DNA of 43,489 nucleotides from a virus, in IMG/VR virus record IMGVR_UViG_3300025057_000013, positions 1 through 43,489 of that record. The stretch is one strand, 5' to 3'. The position numbers were made by a program, and so were the translations under genes. The notes below the pieces were generated by a model. It was not told the origin of the DNA and did no database searches. It was given only the letters and a program-made list of their open reading frames with translations. Shown one piece after another: positions 30,627 through 38,876 of this stretch (positions are counted from its first letter, which is position 1; the number at the start of each line of letters is the position of its first letter).

Positions 30627-32897
30627 TCAAACAGTGCCGTCGTCAGACACGAAGCTATAAGCAGTGGTCACAAAGTCCTTGTTCAAGATCTCGAAGCCAG
30701 CGTACAGTTGCCAGATCAGGATGATGAAGCGGCTGAAGTCATCGTTGTTGTTGATGAGCACCTGGGCGTTCGGACCACCGATACCCACGCCGATCGACTG
30801 AGGACCGAAGAAATAACCCTGAGCCACTTCCTGAGAAGCATAGCTGGAACCACCATCAAAAGATGCGGTCACATTCTTGGTCGGGAAGTTGGTGGACTCG
30901 AAGAACTTCACGCCTTCGAACTGAACACCAGTCGGCATCACAGGCTCACCAGCCAGGAAGTAACCCTGACCAGCTTGGGGACCCATGTAGAAGCTGGCAT
31001 TGTTAGGCATCATGGGGTTACCCATGTACATGCCTTGACCAGGATTACCAGCGTAACGGGCGATCTCACGGAAGTCAGCATCACGACGCAGGTGCATCAT
31101 GAAGGTAGGATCGCAGATGCAACGATACAGACCATCAGCGAAGGTCGGAACGTTACGCTTGCGCAGATCCTTAACAATGGTCAGCAGGTCGGTCTTCACC
31201 TGGAACTGCTGAACTTCATTGCCGTACTCAGTGCCGGTGTAGGAAATACGACCTTGGGAATCCTTGGTCTTACCACCAGCAAAGTAGTAACCACCCTGGG
31301 AGGTAGAAGCAGCACCATTGGCTTCAGCTTTGGCGAGTTCGTCGATGAACACGCGGTCACGCCAACGGCGATAGTCGTCAAGCAGCGTCAGGCTACCGAT
31401 CGACTGGTGGAACATATTCAGGTTACCGGTGTCCAGCAGAAGACGCTGGGCGGTAATCAGGGTCTCACGCGCAATCTTGAAGGTCGAAGGCTGGGTCGGA
31501 TCACCCGGATCTGCAGGACCAGTGTACTCCTTAAGCACCACCAGGACTTTCTCCTTGGTGATGTTACGGCTGTTGGCGGTACCGATGGTTTGATCGGCAA
31601 TACGCTCACGGCTGTCCTTAGTACCAGGGGTACCCCAGAACTTATAGCGGTCTAACTGAACGGTTTGACCAGGCTGACGAGTGAAGTCGTGGACGACACG
31701 TGCTAGCATGTTCTCCATGCAGCTCCCTAGGTTTCTCATCCCTAGGGCACTGACTATATCTTGCTCCCAAAAATGACACTTTCTCAAGAAACAGTTGAAA
31801 ACTTTGCTTCTCGCATGTCAGATGTAGATGCGGCCAAAGAATTAGGAGTCTGTATGGTCACATTCTACAAAGCTAGAAAGCTGTTTGGCATCCCCTCGTA
31901 CTTCGAAACAACCGGAAAACGTAAAACCAAAACAGGAAAAATTTACTCGTTTATGGAATACAACGACCGATATTTTCAGTCTATTGATTCTCCTGATAAG
32001 GCATACTTTTTAGGTTTACTTGCTTCGGATGGGAACATAAGTCCTCGTTTAACAGCTGCACGTATTGCATTAAAAGCAGATGATGCAGATATCCTTGAAA
32101 AATTTAGATCTTTCTTGGGGGCAGGCGCACCTGCTTTGAAAGATAAGGTTCCAACGCTTAAAGGAATTAAAGGTAATCCCCAAAAGATTTTGGTGCTTAG
32201 CAGAAAAGTTTTAGTAAATGATTTGATGAAATTAGGTATAACCCCTAACAAATCACATACTCTAAAAATTAACTGCGGTCTCAAGGACTTTAAAAAGGAC
32301 TTTATCAGGGGCGTCTGGGACGGAGATGGATCAGTAACAGAACGAAGGTTTAAAGTAACCACTGCCTCTGAATGTTTTGCCTTTCAGCTTCAAGGCTGGA
32401 TAGAAGAAATAAGCGGGGTTATTCTTCCTGTTAAATCAGAAGTAACCAAAAACAATAAAAACTTGTTCCATCTTTCTGGTTACATTCGAGACGCAAATGC
32501 AATACATGCAATTTACGGAGATTCCAACCTTTATATCGAACGTAAGTTTAAAAACTATGTTCGTTATTGGGAGCCCCGGCGCTAATGGGTTTCATAATCC
32601 GTTCTGGATTGTATACCCTAGTCGATGAACCTTCTTCTTATTCCTAAGAAACTTGGCTGCTGATTGCCCCATAAGCTTGATCTTTTTAACCATTCACGCT
32701 TACTGTTACCAGTTACGTTGTAGGGACCAAACCTTAAGGTGAAGGGTTTCCAGCAATTCACCGGGTGTTCACTTTTTGATTACTCAAAAAGGCGGCTGTC
32801 AATCAACCGGTTCCACGGCCATTTCCGCGATGTATGCGGGATGAGGGCGGTATAGCTCTGCCCCTAAAATCTTAGGGAAATCATTGTCAATAAACAC
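30627..32897 (-). CDS. Major capsid protein, split by a group I intron
   Basis: The coding sequence is join(32897..32806, 31725..30627) on the minus strand, 396 aa. Exon 1 starts at GTG 32897, 9 nt after GGAGG, and encodes VFIDNDFPKILGAELYRPHP followed by AYIAEMAVEPV. Exon 2 continues with SCMENMLARVVHDFTRQPG and the body of an HK97-fold capsid protein of the N4-gp56 type: LRKRNVPTFADGLYRCICDP, a GE...GVQFEGVKFFESTNFP segment and a long C-terminal part. Joined, the exons stay in frame and total 1191 nt. Read without splicing, exon 2 has no proper start. Exact splice points could differ by one base without changing the protein. Confidence 0.88.
31726..32805 (-). ncRNA. Group I self-splicing intron in the major capsid gene
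   Basis: Minus-strand core elements appear in order. P is GAATTGCTGGAAACCC (about 32740-32760). Q is AATCAGCAGCCAAG (about 32651-32667), with TGCTG/CAGCA as P4. R is GTTCATCGACTAGGG (about 32612-32631). S is AAGATATAGTC (31752-31762), with GACTA/TAGTC as P7. P1 pairs exon CGGU with intron GCCG, placing a U-G pair at the 5' splice site. A terminal hairpin CCCTAGG...CCTAGGG forms P9. The intron ends in G. The P8 region, between R and S, holds an endonuclease gene on the opposite strand. Bases 32586-32805 carry only intron RNA core. Confidence 0.88.
31773..32585 (+). CDS. LAGLIDADG homing endonuclease, antisense within the intron
   Basis: From ATG 31773 this is a 270-aa protein with both dodecapeptide motifs: YFLGLLASDGNIS (acidic D86) and FIRGVWDGDGSV (acidic D185). 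The N-terminus has an HTH-like segment (DVDAAKELGVCMVTFYKARK). Two motifs in one chain indicate a monomeric enzyme that cuts a long site, presumably the intron-less capsid gene. The gene is A+T-rich and fills the loop between the intron R and S elements, but on the plus strand, opposite to capsid transcription. It thus needs a plus-strand promoter, probably within capsid exon 2. A TTG at 31761 could extend it by four residues. Confidence 0.92.
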   Translation: MTLSQETVENFASRMSDVDAAKELGVCMVTFYKARKLFGIPSYFETTGKRKTKTGKIYSFMEYNDRYFQSIDSPDKAYFLGLLASDGNISPRLTAARIALKADDADILEKFRSFLGAGAPALKDKVPTLKGIKGNPQKILVLSRKVLVNDLMKLGITPNKSHTLKINCGLKDFKKDFIRGVWDGDGSVTERRFKVTTASECFAFQLQGWIEEISGVILPVKSEVTKNNKNLFHLSGYIRDANAIHAIYGDSNLYIERKFKNYVRYWEPRR

Positions 32898-32936
32898 TTA
32901 GATTATCCTCCAGTGTCAGTGTTTTTATCGGGTGAA

Positions 32937-32961
32937 AGATAAAGACACGTGTGTCTTATCT
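32937..32961 (-). promoter_or_regulatory. Long hairpin upstream of the capsid gene
   Basis: On the minus strand, AGATAA-GACAC and GTGTC-T-TTATCT form an 11-bp stem with a one-base bulge and a 2-nt loop, in the 98-bp gap before capsid exon 1 (40 nt upstream of GTG). No T-run follows. It may stabilise or process the abundant capsid mRNA. Confidence 0.5.
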
Positions 32962-32995
32962 AACACAAATTTTAGCAGGTAGTGAACTTAAAACG

Positions 32996-33538
32996 TTACA
33001 CGTACTGCATAGTTGGCGTTCCCATCGAACGCAAGTTGCTCGAACCGTAAGATTCGGGATCAATAGCCCCTCCTTGCTGGAAGCCCGGAACGCCCATTGC
33101 ACCAGGCACGGCACCCAGTGCTACACCACCAAGACCAGCGGTAAGTGCGGCAGCAGGAACAAGTCCGGCCGCGGTAGCTTTCAAAAGGTTACGCGGAGTA
33201 CCGTATTTCTCCGCGGCTACTCCCGCAGAAATTACCGCATTGGAAAGGCCTTGAAGAGCGCGTGAACGTAATCCTTCTTCTCTTTCGGCTGGCAGATTAA
33301 GACGTTTGGTGTCGATCTTGTCCGCCACGTTTTCCAAACCGCTAACTATCTTGCCATACTTACCGGCAATGCGTGGAGTGATCACGTCGCGTGCAGCAAG
33401 CATAGCGCCTCCTGCACCTAAAGCTCCTGCAGTACCCGCAAGAATTGCAGAACCTGGATCTTCGCCTTGGGAAAGGGCGTACCCGCCGGTCAGCAAACCA
33501 GCTGCAGCAGGTACACCTAGCTTATAGCGATTACGCAT
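32996..33538 (-). CDS. Hydrophobic glycine/alanine-rich protein, possible internal virion protein
   Basis: This 180-aa protein has two hydrophobic Gly/Ala stretches (SAILAGTAGALGAGGAML near residues 30-48; GLVPAAALTAGLGGVALGAV near 125-145) that look like glycine zippers or membrane segments, separated by a charged helix (GLENVADKIDTKRLNLPAER). Similar proteins occur at 4401, 40910 and 42562. Membrane-active virion proteins used in DNA ejection are a reasonable guess. It sits between scaffold and capsid genes. Confidence 0.65.
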   Translation of the reverse strand: MRNRYKLGVPAAAGLLTGGYALSQGEDPGSAILAGTAGALGAGGAMLAARDVITPRIAGKYGKIVSGLENVADKIDTKRLNLPAEREEGLRSRALQGLSNAVISAGVAAEKYGTPRNLLKATAAGLVPAAALTAGLGGVALGAVPGAMGVPGFQQGGAIDPESYGSSNLRSMGTPTMQYV

Positions 33539-33542
33539 CGCT

Positions 33543-34547
33543 TCACTCCATCACAAACAGTTTGTTTGCAACAACTTGAGGCTGAGCTTGGTTCAGAATA
33601 CGCCAGGCTTGGCTGGGATCCACATCCATCTGTTGCTTGAAGGTGCCCCAGAAGTTTTGAGGCTGTTGAGGAGCAGCTGCAAAAGGAGGAGCAGGGAACT
33701 GATCCATCATCGGGTTCACTGCTTCGGTGCGATAACCAGGGGTTTCCAGCTCGGTCTCGCTTTCGTACACGGGGTACGGGCCTTCAGGACCAAAGAACTT
33801 CAGGGTGTAATCGCTGAGAACATCAGGGTTCGTCAGGATTTCGTTGTAAGCCAGGTTCTCTTGGTGCTCGTTGACTGCGAACTCAGCGTAGCCTTCGATC
33901 AGACCTTTGGCTTGGGTGCCCCAGGCAACTGCACTATCCAGCATGCCTTCCAGTTGAAGAGCATAATTGTTAAGGATGGCAGGCGAGTTCCAGCCGTAAG
34001 CATTGATGACGTGCTTACTTTCGGGGCTTAGCTCCAGGTACTCGGCGATTGCGTTGTTCACCTCCGCGTGGGCTTGGCGCGCTGCCTCCCCGTAGAGCAT
34101 CGAGGAGGTTTGGGAAGAGTTGGGCAAGTATGTCTGGTTGGCTTGCCAAGTCTGCGGAGCCGATTGTGGCGTAACTTGGGGAGCTTGCTGGCCGTAATTG
34201 GCTGGAGCGTACTGAGTCGTCTGATATGGTTGACCCTGGAACGGGGATTGAACTGGTGCGCTCAACAGGCTCACCACCTTGTTGAACGCCGACTCCCATG
34301 GGTTGCCCTGACTCTCCGATGGGGATTGGGGGGCGTACTGAGACGGGGCGGATTGGTAGCTGGGGGCCGCCTGAGGTACCGCTTGGGGGTAGCTGGTACC
34401 CACCTGATACTGGACCGGTGCTGCCACTGGAGCCTGAGCCGGAGCTGCCTGGTAGCTGCTGGGTGCTGCCACCACGTAGCTGCTGGGAGCCACCGCTGCC
34501 GGAGTCGGGCTCGTCTGTGGGATCGATTGGACGGTAGCGTCCTGCAT
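33543..34547 (-). CDS. Candidate scaffolding protein overlapping the portal gene
   Basis: This 334-aa protein starts at ATG 34547, which has AAGGAG seven bases upstream. Residues 1-150 are low-complexity Pro/Gln/Ala/Ser-rich; residues 150-270 are helical and acidic (SMLYGEAARQAHAEVNNAIA, EGYAEFAVNEHQENLAYNEI); the end is FWGTFKQQMDVDPSQAWRIL plus a short tail. A helical, acidic, cysteine-free protein between portal and capsid is the expected scaffold. Its first 178 codons lie inside the portal gene in another frame (533 nt). Confidence 0.7.
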   Translation of the reverse strand: MQDATVQSIPQTSPTPAAVAPSSYVVAAPSSYQAAPAQAPVAAPVQYQVGTSYPQAVPQAAPSYQSAPSQYAPQSPSESQGNPWESAFNKVVSLLSAPVQSPFQGQPYQTTQYAPANYGQQAPQVTPQSAPQTWQANQTYLPNSSQTSSMLYGEAARQAHAEVNNAIAEYLELSPESKHVINAYGWNSPAILNNYALQLEGMLDSAVAWGTQAKGLIEGYAEFAVNEHQENLAYNEILTNPDVLSDYTLKFFGPEGPYPVYESETELETPGYRTEAVNPMMDQFPAPPFAAAPQQPQNFWGTFKQQMDVDPSQAWRILNQAQPQVVANKLFVME

Positions 34548-36294
34548 AACTCATCTCCTTTTGTAGAGCTTCTAAAGTTCGATACAGATATGGCGTTAGA
34601 TCCAATCTTGGGTCCGCAGCCATCGGAAGATCCGGTGCTTGCGGGTGGGGGGTCTGCATCATGCCCCCCACTAACCTGGCAAACGCAGAGTATGCACCCT
34701 GTAGTTCGTTCACCATCCTGAAAGGGAACCCAGATAACATCTCGGCCCGCTCCTCATCCGTCTTAGACGGGAAGAGGTATTTCAATGCTTCAATGCTATC
34801 AACACCTAATTCTTGCAGATTTCGTACAACAATTGAGTTGTTGAGGATATCTTGGGTTGAATCCTCATACACAGGGCCTAACCAGCGCCAAAGAACGGTA
34901 ACATCTCCATCGGGAATAAGACCCATGACACCTGGCGGAATCATCTGGGTCTCAATGCAGGCCATCATAATCTTCCTCAAGCGGTCGTTATACATCTTCA
35001 TTGCTTCCTGATATCCAGCTTCTTCTTCCGGTGATGCATTGGGGCTAAGTGCCACAGGCTTTTCTATACCAGCAGCTGCCGCAAGTGTTGACTTGAATAG
35101 CTGTTCTTCTTGATAAATAATCAGTTCAAGGCAACGACAGATGCCATGGGTGTAGATGGCATTCGCTTTTTTCTTTGATGTTGCGGCAACGCGACCAAAG
35201 AGAGACTTGTACTCAGTTGCGGTAACACCAGCAGAGATGGAAAGCTCATCAACACCACCAAGAGCAGTGCGGATCTCTTCGCGATACTGACGTGCAAATG
35301 CGTTTTGGTCACCGGTAATAGCATCTGGAACAATGTAACCAACACGATCGTTTGGTTCCAGGTTGGCAATGACGCGTGGTACACGGATTTGACCGTCAAT
35401 CCCACGGCTGACAGGATCAGCCTTAAACATGGAACGACTCATCGGTGATGGGCTTGTGAAGCCGGAATTCGCTGCGATAGAAGGACGCTGAATGTTGACC
35501 TCCCCACCAGATTCCATGAGGTCTGTCTTGGGACGAGAAGAAAGAAGCGTTGGATTACCAAAGAACGTGATGTTCTTTCGCATCGTGCGCATCAGGTCAT
35601 CGTGCGTGCAAATGTGGTTTGCCATTGCGTCAAACTCACCGACACCCTCTGTTGAGAATCCTTGAGGGTTATTAAGAATTTCAACGCATGGAATAAAGCC
35701 AAGGCTATTGGTTAATTCTTTTGTTGTGCCTGTCAAGGCATAGGAAGGCATGTCGAAATTCATTTCAGAATCCGAATGCGTCTCTTCGATTTCGGTTGCT
35801 TTGATCGAAAGCCTGATGTATCGCTTGGCGCCAGGACTGTACGTGCTCTGATTGCCGGTCAGATTCGTTGTATTGATTTGATCGCCAAAACCATTGCCCC
35901 GACGAACATTGTAACTGTAGATGACTACAACTTCATCCAACTCGCCATCAACGTTGTAATAGGCACGATACTCGTGCTCGCGAAAATAGTAGAGGCGGTA
36001 GTTGTTTTTAGTAGGACGGATGTAAAAAAGACCTTTGCCATCACACAAGAAATACTCCCAGATGGAATCCAGGCGTGTATCCATCTTGTTGTACTTCATC
36101 ACGCGGTCAAGGAAGTCCTTGCGTTGCGCACCGAAGTTGTCCTGGGAAGGGAAAAACTCAACCCCTTGGCGAATACCAAAGAGTTTCATCTGAGCAATAT
36201 GGGACGCAACAATGCCCGTATCTACAACAATGTCACTATCTTTATCGAGATAGGCATTGATGATTTCCTGCAGGCGGGCTTTAGCGTTCGCCAT
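34015..36294 (-). CDS. Portal protein
   Basis: This 759-aa protein is the size class of podovirus portals with a long tail. The N-terminal 580 residues read as a portal: RKDFLDRVMKYNKMDTRLDS, YFREHEYRAYYNVDGELDEV, a central helical part with QYREEIRTALGGVDELSISA, and ELQGAYSAFARLVGGMMQ. From about residue 582 on, the protein turns Gly/Ser/Pro/Gln-rich and disordered; this stretch overlaps the scaffold start in another frame. It forms the DNA channel vertex. Position between terminase and capsid supports the call. Confidence 0.85.
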   Translation of the reverse strand: MANAKARLQEIINAYLDKDSDIVVDTGIVASHIAQMKLFGIRQGVEFFPSQDNFGAQRKDFLDRVMKYNKMDTRLDSIWEYFLCDGKGLFYIRPTKNNYRLYYFREHEYRAYYNVDGELDEVVVIYSYNVRRGNGFGDQINTTNLTGNQSTYSPGAKRYIRLSIKATEIEETHSDSEMNFDMPSYALTGTTKELTNSLGFIPCVEILNNPQGFSTEGVGEFDAMANHICTHDDLMRTMRKNITFFGNPTLLSSRPKTDLMESGGEVNIQRPSIAANSGFTSPSPMSRSMFKADPVSRGIDGQIRVPRVIANLEPNDRVGYIVPDAITGDQNAFARQYREEIRTALGGVDELSISAGVTATEYKSLFGRVAATSKKKANAIYTHGICRCLELIIYQEEQLFKSTLAAAAGIEKPVALSPNASPEEEAGYQEAMKMYNDRLRKIMMACIETQMIPPGVMGLIPDGDVTVLWRWLGPVYEDSTQDILNNSIVVRNLQELGVDSIEALKYLFPSKTDEERAEMLSGFPFRMVNELQGAYSAFARLVGGMMQTPHPQAPDLPMAADPRLDLTPYLYRTLEALQKEMSYAGRYRPIDPTDEPDSGSGGSQQLRGGSTQQLPGSSGSGSSGSTGPVSGGYQLPPSGTSGGPQLPIRPVSVRPPIPIGESGQPMGVGVQQGGEPVERTSSIPVPGSTISDDSVRSSQLRPASSPSYATIGSADLASQPDILAQLFPNLLDALRGGSAPSPRGGEQRNRRVPGAKPRK

Positions 36295-36337
36295 TAACTA
36301 TTTCTCTCCGCTTGAATGAATACTAACAGATTCAGGA

Positions 36338-36781
36338 TCAATAAACAGTGGCATTTTGGAAACCAGCTGCTAAGGCTCCTGCGTTACCCATGGGTGCCAT
36401 GCCACCCCCGCCATAAGCCAAAGGAAGTTGTGGGCCACCGCCAGGAGTGATTCCACGACGACGCATCTCTTCAAGCAGCTGCTTATTCTCTGGCATGCTT
36501 TGTTGCAAGCGTCGGATCTGCTCTTCGGAGCGCCCACCAAGTGCTCCTGGACCACGCTGAATATCAAAACTTGGATTGCCCGCTAGGAACGAAGCCCCTG
36601 GGACATTGGCTTGAATCACGTCCGTTGAAAGCTGTGCTGGCCCACCAAAGCCTCTACTGGCCCCTGCGCCTGGGATATTGGCAGCCAGTACATCTGTAGA
36701 AAGCTGACCGGGACCAGGAAAAGCCATGTTATTACCAAGGCCCGTACCATAAAAACCACCTGGCTGACTTAAGTAGCGCAT
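36338..36781 (-). CDS. Small Gly/Pro-rich protein with an internal repeat
   Basis: This 147-aa protein contains two adjacent copies of a 20-residue unit, GPGQLSTDVLAANIPGAG and GPAQLSTDVIQANVPGAS, followed by a helical segment (EEQIRRLQQSMPENKQLLEE) and a Gly-rich end. No family recognised. The repeat could be a binding motif for a virion partner. It lies between portal and the AbrB-like gene. Confidence 0.65.
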   Translation of the reverse strand: MRYLSQPGGFYGTGLGNNMAFPGPGQLSTDVLAANIPGAGASRGFGGPAQLSTDVIQANVPGASFLAGNPSFDIQRGPGALGGRSEEQIRRLQQSMPENKQLLEEMRRRGITPGGGPQLPLAYGGGGMAPMGNAGALAAGFQNATVY

Positions 36782-36806
36782 CTTTTATCTCCTTGATCTT
36801 TCTATC

Positions 36807-36989
36807 TTAATCCTCTATAACCTCGTATCCAGCCGCATCATTCACCCTGGAAATTACAATCCCAGCACCACGAACATCCCAGTTAAGAACGTCTCCTTCT
36901 TCCCAACCCAGCTCCTCGGTTACCTCATCAGGAAGAACGATGTATTGATCTCCGTTCTCGTCCTCTTGGACTTCAAGGATGTAACTCAT
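36807..36989 (-). CDS. AbrB/MazE-type swapped-hairpin protein
   Basis: This 60-aa protein fits the SpoVT-AbrB fold: YIVLPDEVTEELGWEEGDVL, then an IVISR strand. In toxin-antitoxin systems such domains bind DNA, but no toxin gene is next to it, and small AbrB-like proteins occur alone in cyanophages. It may be a transcription regulator. The gene overlaps the preceding one by 4 nt, placing it in the terminase operon, where a late-gene regulator would make sense. Confidence 0.7.
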   Translation of the reverse strand: MSYILEVQEDENGDQYIVLPDEVTEELGWEEGDVLNWDVRGAGIVISRVNDAAGYEVIED

Positions 36990-37282
36990 TTTGCGTCGAG
37001 AAGCTTTTCGACTAGTTTATCAAGCTTAGCGTTGATTTGAGTAAAGTTATCATGCATCTGCTGGATTTCTCTTAGGAAGTCAACCTTAAGAACGTATTCA
37101 AGAGGCATTCGTTTCAAGTCGTCTTCCAAAACGTCAATCCTTCTTTTCTGGGATCCGATGTAGTCAAACGCCCGTTGTACTTGCTCGCTCTGACGAGAAA
37201 GAATTTTCCCGGCTACCCAGCTACCGCCAGTGACGGCTGATATAACAGCAGTTATGCCGATGGCGATGTATTCTGGACCCAC
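36986..37282 (-). CDS. Membrane-anchored coiled-coil protein, holin/spanin-like candidate
   Basis: This 98-aa protein has one N-terminal membrane segment (residues 5-27, YIAIGITAVISAVTGGSWVA) followed by long helices likely to form a coiled coil (QVQRAFDYIGSQKRRIDVLE; HDNFTQINAKLDKLVEKLL). This layout is common for phage lysis accessory or inner-membrane proteins next to terminase. No signal-peptidase or lipobox site is visible. Its 3' end overlaps the AbrB-like gene (ATGA). Confidence 0.6.
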   Translation of the reverse strand: MGPEYIAIGITAVISAVTGGSWVAGKILSRQSEQVQRAFDYIGSQKRRIDVLEDDLKRMPLEYVLKVDFLREIQQMHDNFTQINAKLDKLVEKLLDAK

Positions 37283-37314
37283 GACCCAACACTAGGCTTT
37301 TTCTAATTCTAAAG

Positions 37315-38841
37315 TCAGTAATCAACTTGCAGTTTTCCTTTACGCATTAAACCGTTAATCATCCAAACAAGAGCATCAACACAATCGTCGTGGCTGCTAA
37401 CTCCAAAGTTAGTCAGCTCTTCGAACATTGCAGTAAAGTTACGGTAACGATTAAAGATGATTTTACGATCCTCAAATAGGCCCATGCAACCACGGAAACG
37501 CGCCAGTTTGTCAGCGCGGAAACCTTTGACTGGATGCCAGTTTAAATTGTAAAGATTCTCATTATTCAAACAGACACGCTTGAAGTCTGATTCAAGAGAA
37601 GCCTGGTACTGTACAGCTTCTGAATAAATGTCGCACGTGGAGTAAGTCGGGAAGTAGTTACCGTTTTCATCTCGGCCGATAATTGACCAATCATTAAGCA
37701 GTTCCTTAAGTGCATCCAGCTTCTCAAGGTTGCCCATGACGCGTAGCCGGCGGTAATCAATAACATGAATTTGATCACCAATACGACCACCTAACACCAT
37801 GACGGTGTAATCATTCTTTTCTTTTGTGCCGGCAGACAGGTCAACCCCGATTGCCAAAGTGTCGAACTCTGTCGAGATCTCAGCTTTGACGATCAGCTCA
37901 GGTGCAAGCGACAGCTCATTCTGCCTAATCACCTGGTTCATGTACTGGAACGAAAAGGCTATAGGCGCTTGTCTCTTCTTCTCTTTCAAGTAATCCAGTG
38001 ACCACATCTCTGGCCAATACGACATCTCATCCCCAGTACTGGGATCATTGAGGATCGCAGACAATACAATCTGCATCCAGTTGTTCTGTGGATTGAAAGT
38101 CGTTGCATGAATGTCGTCATGCCTGAAGCGAGTACCAAGACAGATCGCCCTGCCTCCTTCAAACATGGTAGGAGCAATCACCGCATTCCAGTTCTCCTGC
38201 ATCTGTTTACGGATGTCAGGGTTAGAAATATCTGCTGCTGACTTGATGGCGTCATCAATGATCACAAGGTGAGAACGCTTGGAGGTCACAGAACCCTTGA
38301 GACCAGCAGCACAAAGTGTAAATTGTTCCTCACCGGTGGTGTCAATACCAGCAAACTTATGATCAATGGACCAGTACTCATTACTGGTTACGTTTTTGAG
38401 TAAACGAACTTTTGGGAAGACTTCTTGATATCGCTTGCTTTCAATGATGCGTTTGATGGTTGCTGACTTGGAACGCGCAATATCAACCGTGTAGGACAGA
38501 TAAAGAATCTGTAAAGGTTTCTGGGCCATGGTGTGAATACCAATCGCCCAGGCAGTAAACAAACCAAGGACTGTGCTCTTCGCCGATCCACGGGGAGCAA
38601 GTAGATCGACATTTGGACCAGCAATCTTCAGAAGACAATTACTGTCTTCACCTGTGACAAAGTACCGATGCCATTCTTCGTGGTGCCTAGCGGGAGGCTT
38701 ATCCGCTACATAATCGCAAAAGAAACCGAAATCTTCCCTTGCTTTTTCCAGGGATTCAAGATTTCGCGGAACACGAATCTGTTGCCTACGTGCAGCAGCC
38801 TGTGCGTTACGTCTGTATGCAAGGTGTTGATAAGTAGGCAC
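37315..38841 (-). CDS. terL: Terminase large subunit
   Basis: This 508-aa protein is the DNA-packaging motor. The ATPase part has Walker A APRGSAKST (82-90), Walker B LVIIDDA (192-198) and a coupling segment with LGTRFRHDD. The nuclease part starts with AIGVDLSAGTKEKNDYT (D334, D344) and ends with the SSHDDCVDALVW cluster (D485, D486, D489). Start is GTG 38841; no ATG fits. No intein or intron is present. It follows a small basic gene and a hairpin in the 35-nt gap. Confidence 0.95.
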   Translation of the reverse strand: MPTYQHLAYRRNAQAAARRQQIRVPRNLESLEKAREDFGFFCDYVADKPPARHHEEWHRYFVTGEDSNCLLKIAGPNVDLLAPRGSAKSTVLGLFTAWAIGIHTMAQKPLQILYLSYTVDIARSKSATIKRIIESKRYQEVFPKVRLLKNVTSNEYWSIDHKFAGIDTTGEEQFTLCAAGLKGSVTSKRSHLVIIDDAIKSAADISNPDIRKQMQENWNAVIAPTMFEGGRAICLGTRFRHDDIHATTFNPQNNWMQIVLSAILNDPSTGDEMSYWPEMWSLDYLKEKKRQAPIAFSFQYMNQVIRQNELSLAPELIVKAEISTEFDTLAIGVDLSAGTKEKNDYTVMVLGGRIGDQIHVIDYRRLRVMGNLEKLDALKELLNDWSIIGRDENGNYFPTYSTCDIYSEAVQYQASLESDFKRVCLNNENLYNLNWHPVKGFRADKLARFRGCMGLFEDRKIIFNRYRNFTAMFEELTNFGVSSHDDCVDALVWMINGLMRKGKLQVDY

Positions 38842-38845
38842 AATA

Positions 38846-38876
38846 GGTATTGTTCAGTGTATTACTGAATGCTACC
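38846..38876 (-). promoter_or_regulatory. Short hairpin before terL
   Basis: TTCAGT and ACTGAA form a 6-bp stem with a 5-nt loop, with GGTA/TACC as possible outer pairs, filling the gap between the small lysine-rich gene and terL. There is no T-run. It may modulate terL translation. Confidence 0.3.

Noticed and set aside
29852-30724. 290-aa plus-strand open frame opposite the decoration-like gene
   Set aside because: Same shadow effect; His/Ser/Gly-rich with no natural protein pattern.
30618-31655. 345-aa plus-strand open frame opposite the major capsid gene
   Set aside because: Antisense shadow of a gene with strong codon bias; no recognisable domain, and the minus strand is clearly a capsid protein.
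30627-31787. Unspliced reading of the capsid gene starting at 31787
   Set aside because: Its first 23 residues are intron sequence (S element and P9); exon 1 upstream supplies the true N-terminus.
36807-37282. Toxin-antitoxin pair (AbrB/MazE-like protein with neighbour)
   Set aside because: The overlapping neighbour is a membrane-anchored coiled-coil protein, not a PemK/MazF- or VapC-like toxin.
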